64,000 nt of DNA from Pseudomonas inefficax (GCF_900277125.1 NZ_OPYN01000207.1:310001-374000); one strand, 5' to 3'. Counted from the first letter of the stretch, positions 17,556 to 26,684 are shown. Program-made: numbers and translations. Notes: generated by a model from the sequence alone, not told the origin.

Positions 17556-17930
17556 CTAGTGCGAGCCCCCTGGGTTTTCCAAAGCGGTGATGCGGCGATC
17601 CAATTCACGAACCGACTCGATCAAAGGCACTACCAGCTTTTCGTAATCCACTGTCAGCAACCCGTCTTTTTCATGCACCAACTCCGGATACACCTTCTGC
17701 ACCTCTTGGGCGAGCACAGCAATGTCGTCCCTGCCGGACTCTTTCCACTTCATCCGTACCCCATGAATTTTCAACAGGGTATCGGTGGAGCCCAGCAGCT
17801 CTGTGATATCGGTCTTCAGCCGAGCATCGCTGAATGGGCAACACTTTGCCCCAAGATCGGCGTTTGCCGTACCCGATAATCCAGCAGCCAATACCAGCGT
17901 ACATGCCGCCAAATGATGAGAAAATTTCAC
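17556..17930 (-). CDS. Secreted stand-alone S74 (endosialidase-type) chaperone-domain protein
   Basis: A 124-residue protein. Residues 1-24 form a Sec signal peptide with an ANA-D cleavage site. Nearly all the rest resembles the peptidase S74 intramolecular chaperone domain usually found at the C-terminus of phage tail fibres: SDARLKTDI at 34-42, then MKWKESGRDDIAVLAQEVQK, YPELVHEKDGLLTVDYEKLV and a C-terminal coiled-coil-like ESVRELDRRITALE. The putative self-cleavage pair Ser34 and Lys39 keeps the S-D-x-R-x-K spacing. There is no fibre region to cleave, only a short DLGAKCCPF stretch. No phage genes are nearby. Function unknown. Confidence 0.78.
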   Translation of the reverse strand: MKFSHHLAACTLVLAAGLSGTANADLGAKCCPFSDARLKTDITELLGSTDTLLKIHGVRMKWKESGRDDIAVLAQEVQKVYPELVHEKDGLLTVDYEKLVVPLIESVRELDRRITALENPGGSH

Positions 17931-18112
17931 CGCTAGACCTCCTTAGTTGTCAGAGCATCTAGAGTGAACGGCGGGCTTCCTACCCAACAGTCCGTTTTTT
18001 CGCCCACCATCGTAGGAAAAGGCGGCGCAACACGTAGGGCGAAGCGCAGAAAGCGGCCAAACCATACAAGGTACGCTGTCCTTCAGGGTCTACGTGCACG
18101 GCAAGATGCCAA

Positions 18113-18140
18113 TAAAAAACCCCGCCGAAGCGGGGTTTTC
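18113..18140 (-). terminator. Rho-independent terminator of cysD-cysNC
   Basis: On the minus strand AAAACCCCGCTTCGGCGGGG is followed by TTTTTT; the stop of cysNC is 16 bp upstream. Confidence 0.9.
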
Positions 18141-18155
18141 CTTGCTGGCTAGCGC

Positions 18156-20057
18156 TTAGATCGCGCCACGCTGACGCAGCACATCCAGTACCAGCTTCAC
18201 GCCTTCGTCGACGCTGACCGACTGGGTGTCGATCACAAGGTCGGCGTCCAGCGGCACATCGTACGGGAAGCTTTCGCCCGGGATGTTGTCGCCACCGGCA
18301 GCGTACAGGCCTTGCGGGTCACGCTCACGGCAAGCCAGCGGCGAGGCCTGGACGTAAACGGTCACCAGGCGCTCCTTGCCGATCAACGCCTTGGCCTGTT
18401 CGCGGCCTTCGGCATCCGGGGCCACGAACGCGGCCAGGGTCAGCAGGCCGGCTTCGTTGAACTGGCGCGCCACATGGGCGGCGCGGCGCCAGTTCTCGGT
18501 GCGGCCGGCGCGGTCCTGTGGCAGGCCCTTGTTCAGGTCGTGGCGCAGGTTCTGGCCGTCGAGCACGTACACCGCACGGCCCATGTCGAACAGCTTGCGC
18601 TCCACGGCGTAGGCCAGAGTGCTCTTGCCAGCGCCGGACAGGCCGCTGAACAGCACGGTGGCAGGCTGCTGGCCGAAGCGCAGGGCGCGCTCTTCGGTGG
18701 CCACATGGCACAGCTTGCCATGATGACCGGTGCTGCCGTGCGGCAGGACTGGCGGGGCGATGATCATGCCGGCACCGACAGTGCCGTTGGTCAGCCGGTC
18801 GATGACGATGAACGCACCGGTGGTGCGGTTGCTGTCGTAACCGTCCAGGGCGATCGAGGCGTCCAGGGACACCTTCACGCGGCCGATCTCGTTCAGTTGC
18901 AGCGCGCTCGCGGCGCCCTGCTCCAAGGTGTTCACATCGACCTTATGGGTGATGCTGGCAATCGAGCCCGGCACGTAGCTGGTGGCGCGCTTGATGTCGT
19001 ATTTCTTGCCCGGAAGCATCGGCTCCTCGGCCATCCATACCAGCATGGCGTCGAACTGGTCGGTTACAGGCGGGACGTTGTCGGCATGCACCAGCAGGTC
19101 GCCACGGGAGATGTCGATCTCGTCTTCCATGGTCAGGGTCACGGCCTGGCCAGGGCCCGCGTTTTCCAGCTCGCCTTCGTAGGTGACGATGGACTTGACG
19201 CGGCTGCTCTTGCCCGACGGCAGCACGACGATTTCGTCGCCCTTGTGCACCACGCCGCTGGCGATGGTGCCGGCGAAGCCACGGAAGTTCAGGTTCGGAC
19301 GGTTGACGTACTGCACCGGGAAGCGCAGGTCGGTGAAGTTGCGGTCGGCCGAAACTTCGACGGTTTCGAGGATTTCCATCAGCGTCGGGCCGGCGTACCA
19401 CGGCGAACGCTCGCTGTGGTTGACCACGTTGTCGCCCTTGAGCGCCGACATCGGCACGAAGTGCAGGCTGCTCGGGGTCAGGTTGATGGCTTCGGCGAAC
19501 TTCAGGTAGTCGGCCTTGATCGACTCGAAGACGTCCTGATCGAAGCCCTTGAGGTCCATCTTGTTGACCGCGACCACGATGTGCTTGATGCCCAGCAACG
19601 AGGCAATGTAGCTGTGGCGGCGGGTCTGCGTCTGCACGCCGTAGCGGGCGTCGACCAGGATGATCGCCAGGTCGCAGGTGGACGCACCAGTGGCCATGTT
19701 GCGGGTGTACTGCTCGTGGCCCGGGGTGTCGGCAATGATGAACTTGCGCTTGGCGGTGGAGAAATAGCGGTAGGCGACATCGATGGTGATGCCCTGCTCG
19801 CGCTCGGCCTGCAGGCCGTCGACCAGCAGCGCCAGGTCGACTTCCTCGCCGGTGGTGCCGACTTTCTTCGAATCACGGGTGATGGCCTCGAGGTGGTCCT
19901 CGTAGATCATCTTCGAGTCATGCAGCAGGCGCCCGATCAGGGTGCTCTTGCCGTCATCCACGTTACCGCAGGTGAGGAAACGCAGCAGTTCTTTACGCTC
20001 GTGCTGAGCCAGATAAGCGAGGATGTCTTCGCTGATCAAATCGGATTGGTGCGACAT
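18156..20057 (-). CDS. cysNC: Bifunctional sulfate adenylyltransferase subunit 1 / adenylylsulfate kinase
   Basis: A 633-residue fusion of CysN and CysC. The N-terminal GTPase part (about 1-430) has GNVDDGKST at 31-39, DTPGHEQYTRNM and NKMD and, with CysD, activates sulfate to APS. The C-terminal kinase part (about 455-633) has P-loop GLSGAGKST and phosphorylates APS to PAPS. The start MSHQSDLISEDI is used because it sits 16 bp after cysD; the longer in-frame start overlaps cysD. It serves assimilatory sulfate activation in the cytoplasm; the operon ends in a good terminator. Confidence 0.95.
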   Translation of the reverse strand: MSHQSDLISEDILAYLAQHERKELLRFLTCGNVDDGKSTLIGRLLHDSKMIYEDHLEAITRDSKKVGTTGEEVDLALLVDGLQAEREQGITIDVAYRYFSTAKRKFIIADTPGHEQYTRNMATGASTCDLAIILVDARYGVQTQTRRHSYIASLLGIKHIVVAVNKMDLKGFDQDVFESIKADYLKFAEAINLTPSSLHFVPMSALKGDNVVNHSERSPWYAGPTLMEILETVEVSADRNFTDLRFPVQYVNRPNLNFRGFAGTIASGVVHKGDEIVVLPSGKSSRVKSIVTYEGELENAGPGQAVTLTMEDEIDISRGDLLVHADNVPPVTDQFDAMLVWMAEEPMLPGKKYDIKRATSYVPGSIASITHKVDVNTLEQGAASALQLNEIGRVKVSLDASIALDGYDSNRTTGAFIVIDRLTNGTVGAGMIIAPPVLPHGSTGHHGKLCHVATEERALRFGQQPATVLFSGLSGAGKSTLAYAVERKLFDMGRAVYVLDGQNLRHDLNKGLPQDRAGRTENWRRAAHVARQFNEAGLLTLAAFVAPDAEGREQAKALIGKERLVTVYVQASPLACRERDPQGLYAAGGDNIPGESFPYDVPLDADLVIDTQSVSVDEGVKLVLDVLRQRGAI

Positions 20058-20073
20058 GGAGTAACCCTGAAAA

Positions 20074-20991
20074 TTAGAAGTAGCCCTGACGTTTCTTGTC
20101 TTCCATGGAACCGGCGCCATCGTGGTCGATGACCCGGCCCTGGCGCTCGGAAGTGCGCGTCAGGAGCATTTCCTGAATGATGTCGGTGAGCGTTTCGGCT
20201 TCCGACTCGACAGCACCCGTCAACGGGTAGCAGCCAAGGGTACGGAAACGCACCTTCTTCTTGACGATGCGGGCTTTCTCTTCCTCGGAGAGGTGCTCGA
20301 GAATGCGCTCGTCGTCGATCATGATCAGGGTGCCATTCTTCTCGATTACTTCACGCTCGGCGGCGAAGTACAGCGGCACGATCGGGATGCCTTCGAGGTA
20401 GATGTACTGCCAGATGTCCAGCTCGGTCCAGTTCGACAGCGGGAAGACGCGGATCGACTCGCCCTTGTTGACCTTGCCGTTGTACACGTTCCACAGCTCG
20501 GGGCGCTGGTTCTTCGGGTCCCAGCGGTGCTTGCTGTCACGGAACGAATACACGCGCTCCTTGGCCCGCGACTTCTCTTCGTCGCGGCGCGCACCACCAA
20601 AGGCGGCATCGAAACCGTGCTTGTCCAGCGCCTGCTTCAGGCCCTGGGTCTTCATGATGTCGGTGTGCTTGGAGCTGCCATGGGTGAACGGGTTGATGCC
20701 CTGCGCCACACCCTCGGGGTTGACGTGGGTGATCAGCTCCAGGCCCATTTCCTCGACCATCTTGTCGCGGAAGCTGTACATCTCCTGGAATTTCCACTGG
20801 GTGTCGACGTGCATCACCGGGAACGGCAGCTTGCCCGGGAAGAAGGCCTTGCGCGCCAGGTGCAGCATCACGGCGGAATCCTTGCCGATCGAGTACAGCA
20901 TCACCGGGTTGTCGAACTCGGCGGCCACCTCGCGGATGATGTGGATGCTCTCCGCCTCCAGCTGTTTCAAGTGCGTCAGTTTGTCGACCAT
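20074..20991 (-). CDS. cysD: Sulfate adenylyltransferase subunit 2
   Basis: A 305-residue PP-loop ATP pyrophosphatase-type enzyme, the catalytic subunit of ATP sulfurylase working with CysN. The PP-loop SIGKDSAVMLHLARKAF is near residues 34-50; AFGGARRDEEKSRAKERVYS and FPLSNWTELDIWQYI are family signatures. First gene of the cysD-cysNC operon. The upstream stretch (about 20992-21120) shows no clear promoter to my eye; CysB control is expected from the family but not visible. Confidence 0.96.
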   Translation of the reverse strand: MVDKLTHLKQLEAESIHIIREVAAEFDNPVMLYSIGKDSAVMLHLARKAFFPGKLPFPVMHVDTQWKFQEMYSFRDKMVEEMGLELITHVNPEGVAQGINPFTHGSSKHTDIMKTQGLKQALDKHGFDAAFGGARRDEEKSRAKERVYSFRDSKHRWDPKNQRPELWNVYNGKVNKGESIRVFPLSNWTELDIWQYIYLEGIPIVPLYFAAEREVIEKNGTLIMIDDERILEHLSEEEKARIVKKKVRFRTLGCYPLTGAVESEAETLTDIIQEMLLTRTSERQGRVIDHDGAGSMEDKKRQGYF

Positions 20992-21134
20992 GGCTACTCA
21001 CGAAAAACGATCTTATGGACGGCCTGCGGGCCGTGTTCGAGCGAGCCACTTTATCACAGCGGCTTCTTCTATTTAGGAGGCTGGCTAGATCGAAAGAGTC
21101 TAACGATATGACTGCGGGTTTGGGCTGGCAGGCC

Positions 21135-21293
21135 TGGCCCTTTCGCGGGTAAACCCGCTCCCACATGACCGGTATAGGCCTCTGGACAATGACCAGGATC
21201 TGTAGGAGCAGCCTTGTGCTGCGAAGAGGCCATTACTGCCAAAAAGCTCTTTTTGCCTCACTGGCCTCTTCGCAGCACAAGGCTGCTCCTACA
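21135..21293. repeat. REP cluster: one single type A element plus one inverted pair
   Basis: A lone element at about 21135-21165 (TTCGCGGGTAAACCCGCTCC) has no partner arm. It is followed by a separate inverted pair, 21201-21232 and 21261-21293, with core GAGCAGCCTTGTGCTGCGAA, a different subtype. Confidence 0.85.
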
Positions 21294-21337
21294 GGGAACC
21301 GCCAGGCCTGGGATCAGCGGAGAAGGCGATACCGATC

Positions 21338-22096
21338 TCAGATCGGATTCGGGCAATCGATGAACAGGTGTTCCACGGCAAACCGCCGTGCCAGGTAATC
21401 ACCCAGCGCCTGCACCCCATAGCGCTCGGTGGCATGGTGCCCGGCGGCAATGAAGCTGACGCCATTCTCGCGGGCGCTGTGGTAGGTCTGCTCCGATGCC
21501 TCGCCCGTCAGGTAAAGATCCACCCCGGCCGCGATCGCCGTGTCGATGTAGCCCTGCCCGCCCCCGGTGCACCAGCCGACCCGTCGGATCATCTGCTCAC
21601 CTTCGACCAGCAGAGGCTCACGCCCCAGCACCTCACGCACCCGCCGGGCGAAGTCGCCGGCGGTCATCGGCTCGGCCAGCGAGCCGACCAGCCCGACCAC
21701 CTTGGGGTTCTCCGGATCCAGCGGCCCTTCGACGGTGATGTCCAGCTGCCGCGCCAGTTGCACGTTATTGCCCACATCCGGGTGCACATCCAGCGGCAGG
21801 TGGAACGCCAGCAGACTGATGTCGTTGTTCAACAGGGTCTTCAGCCGGCGCTGCCGGATGCCGGTGACGCACGGGTTCTCACCCTTCCAGAAGTAGCCAT
21901 GGTGCACCAGCACCAGGTCGGCCTCGGCCTCGACTGCCGCATCCAGCAACGCCTGGCTGGCGGTAACGCCGCTGACGATGCGGCTGACCTGCGGCCGGCC
22001 TTCGACCTGCAAGCCATTGGGGCAATAATCCTGGATCTTCGCGCTGCCCAGGTAACGCTCGGCTTCCTCGACCAGGGTGTTCAGAGCGACAGCCAT
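21338..22096 (-). CDS. Nif3-like dinuclear metal-centre protein
   Basis: A 252-residue Nif3/YbgI (DUF34) protein. Metal-ligand motifs are visible: VLVHHGYFWKGE, LLAFHLPLDVHPDVGNN, LTGEASEQTYHSARE and AAGHHATERYG. The family assembles into hexameric toroids with two metals per subunit; E. coli YbgI is a hydrolase-like protein of unsettled role. The start at 22096 (MAVALNTLVEEAERY) follows GAGGAG; upstream in-frame codons would reach into the algW promoter region. It is divergent from algW. Confidence 0.9.
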   Translation of the reverse strand: MAVALNTLVEEAERYLGSAKIQDYCPNGLQVEGRPQVSRIVSGVTASQALLDAAVEAEADLVLVHHGYFWKGENPCVTGIRQRRLKTLLNNDISLLAFHLPLDVHPDVGNNVQLARQLDITVEGPLDPENPKVVGLVGSLAEPMTAGDFARRVREVLGREPLLVEGEQMIRRVGWCTGGGQGYIDTAIAAGVDLYLTGEASEQTYHSARENGVSFIAAGHHATERYGVQALGDYLARRFAVEHLFIDCPNPI

Positions 22097-22264
22097 GAAA
22101 ATCTCCTCGAAATCTGCGTTTTTCTCGGGCACAACGCCCATGCAACGCCCGTATAATGCCGGCCATTATGGGCCGTCGCCGGCACTGGGGGAACCGGTGT
22201 ATGATCGCGCGCGCTCATGCCCCACCGCACGGTCACCGTCCCCGGCTCTTTCCAGGATTCATTC

Positions 22265-23425
22265 ATGTTCAAGGCTTTGCGTTATTTTGGCTGGCCCCTG
22301 CTTACCGGCGTACTGATCGCCATGCTGATCATCCAGCGCTTCCCGGAATGGGTCGGCCTGCCCAGCCAGGACGTCAATCTGCAGCAGGCGCCGCAGACCT
22401 CGCGGATCATGCAGGGCCCGGTATCCTACGCCGACGCCGTGACCCTGGCCGCCCCGGCGGTGGTCAACCTGTACACCACCAAGGTGGTGAACAAGAGCGC
22501 CCACCCGCTGTTCGAAGACCCGCAGTTCCGCCGCTTTTTCGGTGACAACCTGCCCAAGCAGCGCCGCTGGGAGTCGAGCCTGGGCTCGGCGGTGATCATG
22601 AGTCCCGAGGGTTACCTGCTGACCAACAACCACGTCACCAGCGGCGCCGACCAGATCGTCGTGGCCCTGAAGGATGGCCGCGAGACCTTGGCCCGGGTCA
22701 TCGGCAGCGACCCGGAAACCGACCTGGCGGTGCTGAAGATCGACCTGAAGAGCCTGCCGGCGATCACCATCGGCCGCTCCGACACCATTCACATCGGCGA
22801 CGTGTCGCTGGCCATCGGCAACCCGTTCGGGGTCGGCCAGACCGTGACAATGGGCATCATCAGCGCCACGGGCCGCAACCAGCTGGGCCTGAACAACTAC
22901 GAGGATTTCATCCAGACCGACGCGGCGATCAACCCGGGTAACTCCGGCGGTGCGCTGGTGGATGCCAACGGCAACCTGATCGGCATTAACACGGCGATCT
23001 TCTCCAAGTCCGGCGGTTCGCAGGGTATCGGTTTCGCCATCCCGGTGAAACTGGCACTGGAGGTGATGAAGTCGATCATCGAGCACGGCCAGGTGATCCG
23101 TGGCTGGCTGGGCATCGAAGTACAGCCGCTGAGCCAGGAACTGGCCGAATCGTTCGGCATGAAGGACCGCCCGGGCATCGTGGTGGCGGGTATCTTCCGC
23201 GAAGGGCCGGCGGCAAAGGCTGGGCTGCAGCTGGGTGACGTGATCCTGAGCATCAACGGCGAGCCGGCCGGTGACGGGCGCAAGTCGATGAACCAGGTGG
23301 CGCGGATCAAGCCCAACGAGAAGATCACCATCGAGGTGATGCGCAATGGGCAGCAGTTGAAGCTGATCGCCGAGGTGGGCCTGCGGCCGCCACCGGCGCC
23401 GGCAGTGGCCAAGGAAGAGAAGTAA
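22265..23425 (+). CDS. algW: Site-1 periplasmic serine protease AlgW (DegS-type)
   Basis: A 386-residue inner-membrane-anchored HtrA protease that senses misfolded outer-membrane proteins and cleaves anti-sigma factor MucA, starting release of AlgU. An N-terminal anchor (FGWPLLTGVLIAMLIIQ) precedes the trypsin-like domain with catalytic His123 (TNNHV), Asp153 (ETDLAVL) and Ser227 (GNSGG), the same numbers as in P. aeruginosa AlgW. One PDZ domain follows (about 270-370, RGWLGIEVQ, GPAAKAGLQLGDVILSING). MFKALRYFG is the start fitting that numbering. The alg operon it ultimately controls is 13 kb downstream. Confidence 0.95.
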   Translation: MFKALRYFGWPLLTGVLIAMLIIQRFPEWVGLPSQDVNLQQAPQTSRIMQGPVSYADAVTLAAPAVVNLYTTKVVNKSAHPLFEDPQFRRFFGDNLPKQRRWESSLGSAVIMSPEGYLLTNNHVTSGADQIVVALKDGRETLARVIGSDPETDLAVLKIDLKSLPAITIGRSDTIHIGDVSLAIGNPFGVGQTVTMGIISATGRNQLGLNNYEDFIQTDAAINPGNSGGALVDANGNLIGINTAIFSKSGGSQGIGFAIPVKLALEVMKSIIEHGQVIRGWLGIEVQPLSQELAESFGMKDRPGIVVAGIFREGPAAKAGLQLGDVILSINGEPAGDGRKSMNQVARIKPNEKITIEVMRNGQQLKLIAEVGLRPPPAPAVAKEEK

Positions 23426-23442
23426 CGCTTCGATCGGGTGTC

Positions 23443-23548
23443 TGGGGCTGCTTCGCAGCCCATTCGCAGCACAAGGCTGCTCCTACAGGAGATCGCATTT
23501 CCCTTGTAGGAGCAGCCTTGTGCTGCGAATGGGCCGCGAAGCGGCCTC
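23443..23548. repeat. REP pair (type B variant), inverted
   Basis: Inverted arms with core GCAGCACAAGGCTGCTCCTA on either side of about 23490-23503; it lies between the convergent algW and aapP genes. Confidence 0.88.
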
Positions 23549-23555
23549 TACAGCA

Positions 23556-24320
23556 TCAATGCAGGATCTGGCTCAGGAACAACTTGGTCCGGTCACTGCG
23601 CGGCCGGTCGAAGAAGTCATCCGGCGCCGCCTGCTCGACGATCTCGCCCTTGTCCATGAAGATCACCCGGTTCGCCACAGTCCGGGCAAAGCCCATCTCG
23701 TGGGTCACGCAGAGCATGGTCATGCCATCCTCGGCCAGGCCCACCATGGTATCGAGCACTTCCTTGACCATTTCCGGGTCCAGCGCCGAGGTCGGTTCGT
23801 CGAACAGCATGATCTTCGGCTTCATGCACAACGCGCGGGCAATCGCCACACGCTGCTGCTGGCCACCGGACAACTGCCCCGGGTACTTGTGCGCCTGCTC
23901 AGGGATACGCACCCGCTCCAGGTAGTGCATGGCGATTTCCTCGGCCTTGCGCCGTGGCATCTTGCGCACCCACATCGGTGCCAAGGTGCAGTTCTCCAGA
24001 ATGCTCAGGTGCGGGAACAGGTTGAAGTGCTGGAACACCATGCCGACTTCACGGCGAATGGCCTCGATCTGCTTGAGGTCATTGGTAAGCTCCACACCAT
24101 CGACCACTATGCGCCCCTGCTGGTGCTCTTCCAGGCGGTTGAGGCAACGGATGGTGGTGGACTTGCCGGAGCCGGACGGCCCGCAAAGCACGATGCGCTC
24201 GCCCTGGCGCACGTTCAGGTTGATGTCCTTGAGCACATGGAACTGGCCGTACCACTTGTTCACGCCCTGCATCTGGATGATGCCTTCGGGGCTGGCAGGC
24301 TGCTTGATCGCTTCACTCAT
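23556..24320 (-). CDS. aapP: Acidic/general amino-acid ABC transporter, ATP-binding subunit
   Basis: A 254-residue ABC ATPase powering amino-acid uptake through AapQ-AapM. Walker A GPSGSGKST, Q-loop region VGMVFQHFNLFPHLSILEN, signature LSGGQQQRVAIARAL, Walker B IMLFDEPTSALDPE and the H-loop CVTHEMGFART are all intact. Ten base pairs separate it from aapM. Close to the GlnQ/BztD class, which agrees with a glutamate/glutamine/aspartate/asparagine system; the substrate is inferred from family and synteny. Confidence 0.93.
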   Translation of the reverse strand: MSEAIKQPASPEGIIQMQGVNKWYGQFHVLKDINLNVRQGERIVLCGPSGSGKSTTIRCLNRLEEHQQGRIVVDGVELTNDLKQIEAIRREVGMVFQHFNLFPHLSILENCTLAPMWVRKMPRRKAEEIAMHYLERVRIPEQAHKYPGQLSGGQQQRVAIARALCMKPKIMLFDEPTSALDPEMVKEVLDTMVGLAEDGMTMLCVTHEMGFARTVANRVIFMDKGEIVEQAAPDDFFDRPRSDRTKLFLSQILH

Positions 24321-24330
24321 TTCGAAACTC

Positions 24331-25428
24331 CTAACGCTTGTGGCCAGTGTCCAGCTTGCGCTCCAGGTGCATGGAGTAGCGGGACATACCGAAACAGAAA
24401 ATCCAGAACACCAGGGCGGCGAACACGTAGCCCTCGGTAGCCATGCCCAGCCAGGCCGGGTCGGCGGCGGCTTGCTTGACGCTGTTCAGCAGGTCGAACA
24501 GGCCGATGATGATCACCAGGCTGGTGTCCTTGAACAGGGCAATGAAGGTGTTGACGATGCCGGGGATCACCAGCTTCAGCGCCTGCGGCAGAATCACCAA
24601 GCCCATCGCCCGCCAGTAGCCGAGGCCCATGGCCGCGGCGGCTTCGTACTGGCCCTTGGGGATGGCCTGCAGGCCCCCGCGCACCACCTCGGCGATGTAC
24701 GCCGACTGGAACAGGATCACGCCGATCATGGCCCGCAGTAGCTTGTCGAAGCTCATGCCTTCGGGCAGGAACAGCGGCAGCATCACCGACGACATGAACA
24801 GCACGGTGATCAGCGGCACGCCGCGCCAGAACTCGATGAAGGTCACGCAGACCACCTTCACCGCCGGCATCCGCGAACGCCGGCCAAGGGCCAGCAAAAT
24901 CCCCAGTGGCAAGGCGCCGACGATACCCACGGTGGCAATCACCAGGGTCAGCATCAGCCCGCCCCACTGGCTGGTCGGTACGTTTTCCAGGCCCAGTACG
25001 CCGCCGTGCAGCAGGGTGTAGGCCAACAGCGGGTACAGCACCAGGAAGCCCAGGCCATAGAAGGCCTTGCGCGGGAAACGCTTGATGAACAACGGCGCGG
25101 CGCCAAGCACGGCAAGCCACACGGTCAGGTCCACGCGCCAGCGCAACTCGGCCGGGTAGTAGCCGTACATGAACTGGCCAAAGCGCTGCTGCACGAACAC
25201 CCAGCAGGCGCCTTCCTTGGTGCAGTCGGCGCGGGTGGTGCCGACCCAGTTGGCGTCAAGCAACGCCCACTGCAGCAACGGTGGCACGATCAGCCACACC
25301 AGGTAGATGGCAAACAGGGTCAGCAGCGTATTGAGCCAGCTGGAGAACAGATTGGCACGCATCCATGCGAGCACGCCGACGGTTTTCACCGGTGGCGGCA
25401 TGTCGGGTTTGAAAACATGGGCATTCAC
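24331..25428 (-). CDS. aapM: Amino-acid ABC transporter permease AapM
   Basis: A 365-residue polar-amino-acid permease of the HisMQ class with the long N-terminal part typical of AapM/BztC (extra helices and periplasmic segment, about residues 20-190). The conserved permease core begins with GGLMLTLVIATVGIVGALPLG, and the EAA-type loop contacting the ATPase is in QYEAAAAMGLGYWRAMGLVILPQAL. It lies between aapQ and aapP with 10-bp spacings. Confidence 0.92.
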   Translation of the reverse strand: MNAHVFKPDMPPPVKTVGVLAWMRANLFSSWLNTLLTLFAIYLVWLIVPPLLQWALLDANWVGTTRADCTKEGACWVFVQQRFGQFMYGYYPAELRWRVDLTVWLAVLGAAPLFIKRFPRKAFYGLGFLVLYPLLAYTLLHGGVLGLENVPTSQWGGLMLTLVIATVGIVGALPLGILLALGRRSRMPAVKVVCVTFIEFWRGVPLITVLFMSSVMLPLFLPEGMSFDKLLRAMIGVILFQSAYIAEVVRGGLQAIPKGQYEAAAAMGLGYWRAMGLVILPQALKLVIPGIVNTFIALFKDTSLVIIIGLFDLLNSVKQAAADPAWLGMATEGYVFAALVFWIFCFGMSRYSMHLERKLDTGHKR

Positions 25429-25438
25429 AGGCGTATCC

Positions 25439-26617
25439 TCACCGCTCGATCAGCGCAATGCGCTTGTTGTACCAGTTCATCAGCAGCGAAATGCTGATGC
25501 TGATGGCGAGATAGACACTCATGGTGATGGCGATCACCTCGATGGCCTGACCGGTCTGGTTGAGCACGGTACCGGCGAACAGCGAGACCATCTCCGGATA
25601 GCCGATACCGGCTGCCAGCGACGAGTTCTTCGCCAGGTTCAGGTACTGGCTGGTCAGCGGCGGAATGATCACCCGCAGTGCCTGGGGAATGATCACCTTG
25701 CGCAGGGTCGGGCCCTCGCGCAGGCCCAGCGAGCGCGCGGCCTCGGTCTGGCCATGGCTGACCGAACGGATACCGGAACGCACGATCTCGGCGATGAACG
25801 CAGCGGTGTAGATGGTCAACGCCAGAGTCAGCGCCAGCAGCTCGGGGATCAGTACCCAGCCACCGACGAAGTTGAATCCTTTCAATTGCGGCACTTCCCA
25901 GTGCACCGGGCTGCCGAACAGCAGTGCGCAAACGCCCGGAATGGCGATGAACAGCGCCAGCCCCACCCAGAACTTGTGGAACGGCACGCCGGTCTCGTCG
26001 AAGCGCTTGTTGGCAAAGCGCACCATGGTCACGATGGCCAGCAGCGCCAGGGCCAGGGCCACGACGAACGGCCAGAAGCCTTCGGCCATGGACGCGCCGG
26101 GCATGTTCAGGCCACGGTTGCTGATGAAGAAGGTGTCGTCGATATTGATACTGCCCCGCGGTCCCGGCAGGGTCAGAAACACGGCGAAGTACCAGAACAG
26201 GATCTGCAACAACGGCGGGATGTTGCGGAAGGTTTCCACATACACGGTCGCCAGCTTGTTGATCATCCAGTTCGGCGACAACCGCGCCACACCGATGATG
26301 AAGCCGAGGATTGTCGCCAGCACCACGCCGATGAAGGTCACCAGCAGGGTGTTGAGCAGGCCGATGACGAACACCCGCGCATAACTGTCGGATTCCACGT
26401 AGGGGATCAGATGCTGGGCGATGCCGAAGCCGGCACTGCGGTCGAGGAAGTCGAAGCCCGAGGTGATGCCCCGGTGTTGCAGGTTGGTTTGCGTGTTGTG
26501 GAACAGATACCAGCCCAGACCCACCACGAAGACTATCGTGAGAATCTGGAACAGCCACGCGCGCACACGTGGATCGCTCAGGGATAAACCCTTTTGTGCG
26601 CCGATTCGATTTTGCAT
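25439..26617 (-). CDS. aapQ: Amino-acid ABC transporter permease AapQ
   Basis: A 392-residue permease partner of AapM. It has a first membrane helix near residues 20-42 (VRAWLFQILTIVFVVGLGWYLF), the core GLLNTLLVTFIGVVLATILG, and the EAA loop in GQTEAARSLGLREGPTLRKVIIPQALRVI. The AapQ/BztB insertion between the first helices is present. It is separated from aapJ by 67 bp containing a perfect GC hairpin. Confidence 0.92.
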   Translation of the reverse strand: MQNRIGAQKGLSLSDPRVRAWLFQILTIVFVVGLGWYLFHNTQTNLQHRGITSGFDFLDRSAGFGIAQHLIPYVESDSYARVFVIGLLNTLLVTFIGVVLATILGFIIGVARLSPNWMINKLATVYVETFRNIPPLLQILFWYFAVFLTLPGPRGSINIDDTFFISNRGLNMPGASMAEGFWPFVVALALALLAIVTMVRFANKRFDETGVPFHKFWVGLALFIAIPGVCALLFGSPVHWEVPQLKGFNFVGGWVLIPELLALTLALTIYTAAFIAEIVRSGIRSVSHGQTEAARSLGLREGPTLRKVIIPQALRVIIPPLTSQYLNLAKNSSLAAGIGYPEMVSLFAGTVLNQTGQAIEVIAITMSVYLAISISISLLMNWYNKRIALIER

Positions 26618-26649
26618 GAAGTGCCCCGGAAAGTAGGGTTCCGAACAGC

Positions 26650-26674
26650 CTGCGGCGGCGGGATGCCGCCGCAG
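26650..26674 (-). promoter_or_regulatory. Intercistronic hairpin between aapJ and aapQ
   Basis: Ten-base perfect arms CTGCGGCGGC (26650-26659) and its complement (26665-26674) around a 5-nt loop. No T-tract follows, so it is more likely an mRNA-stabilising or attenuating structure that raises binding-protein over permease yield, as in other binding-protein-dependent operons; this role is inference. Confidence 0.6.
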
Positions 26675-26684
26675 GGTGCAACCA

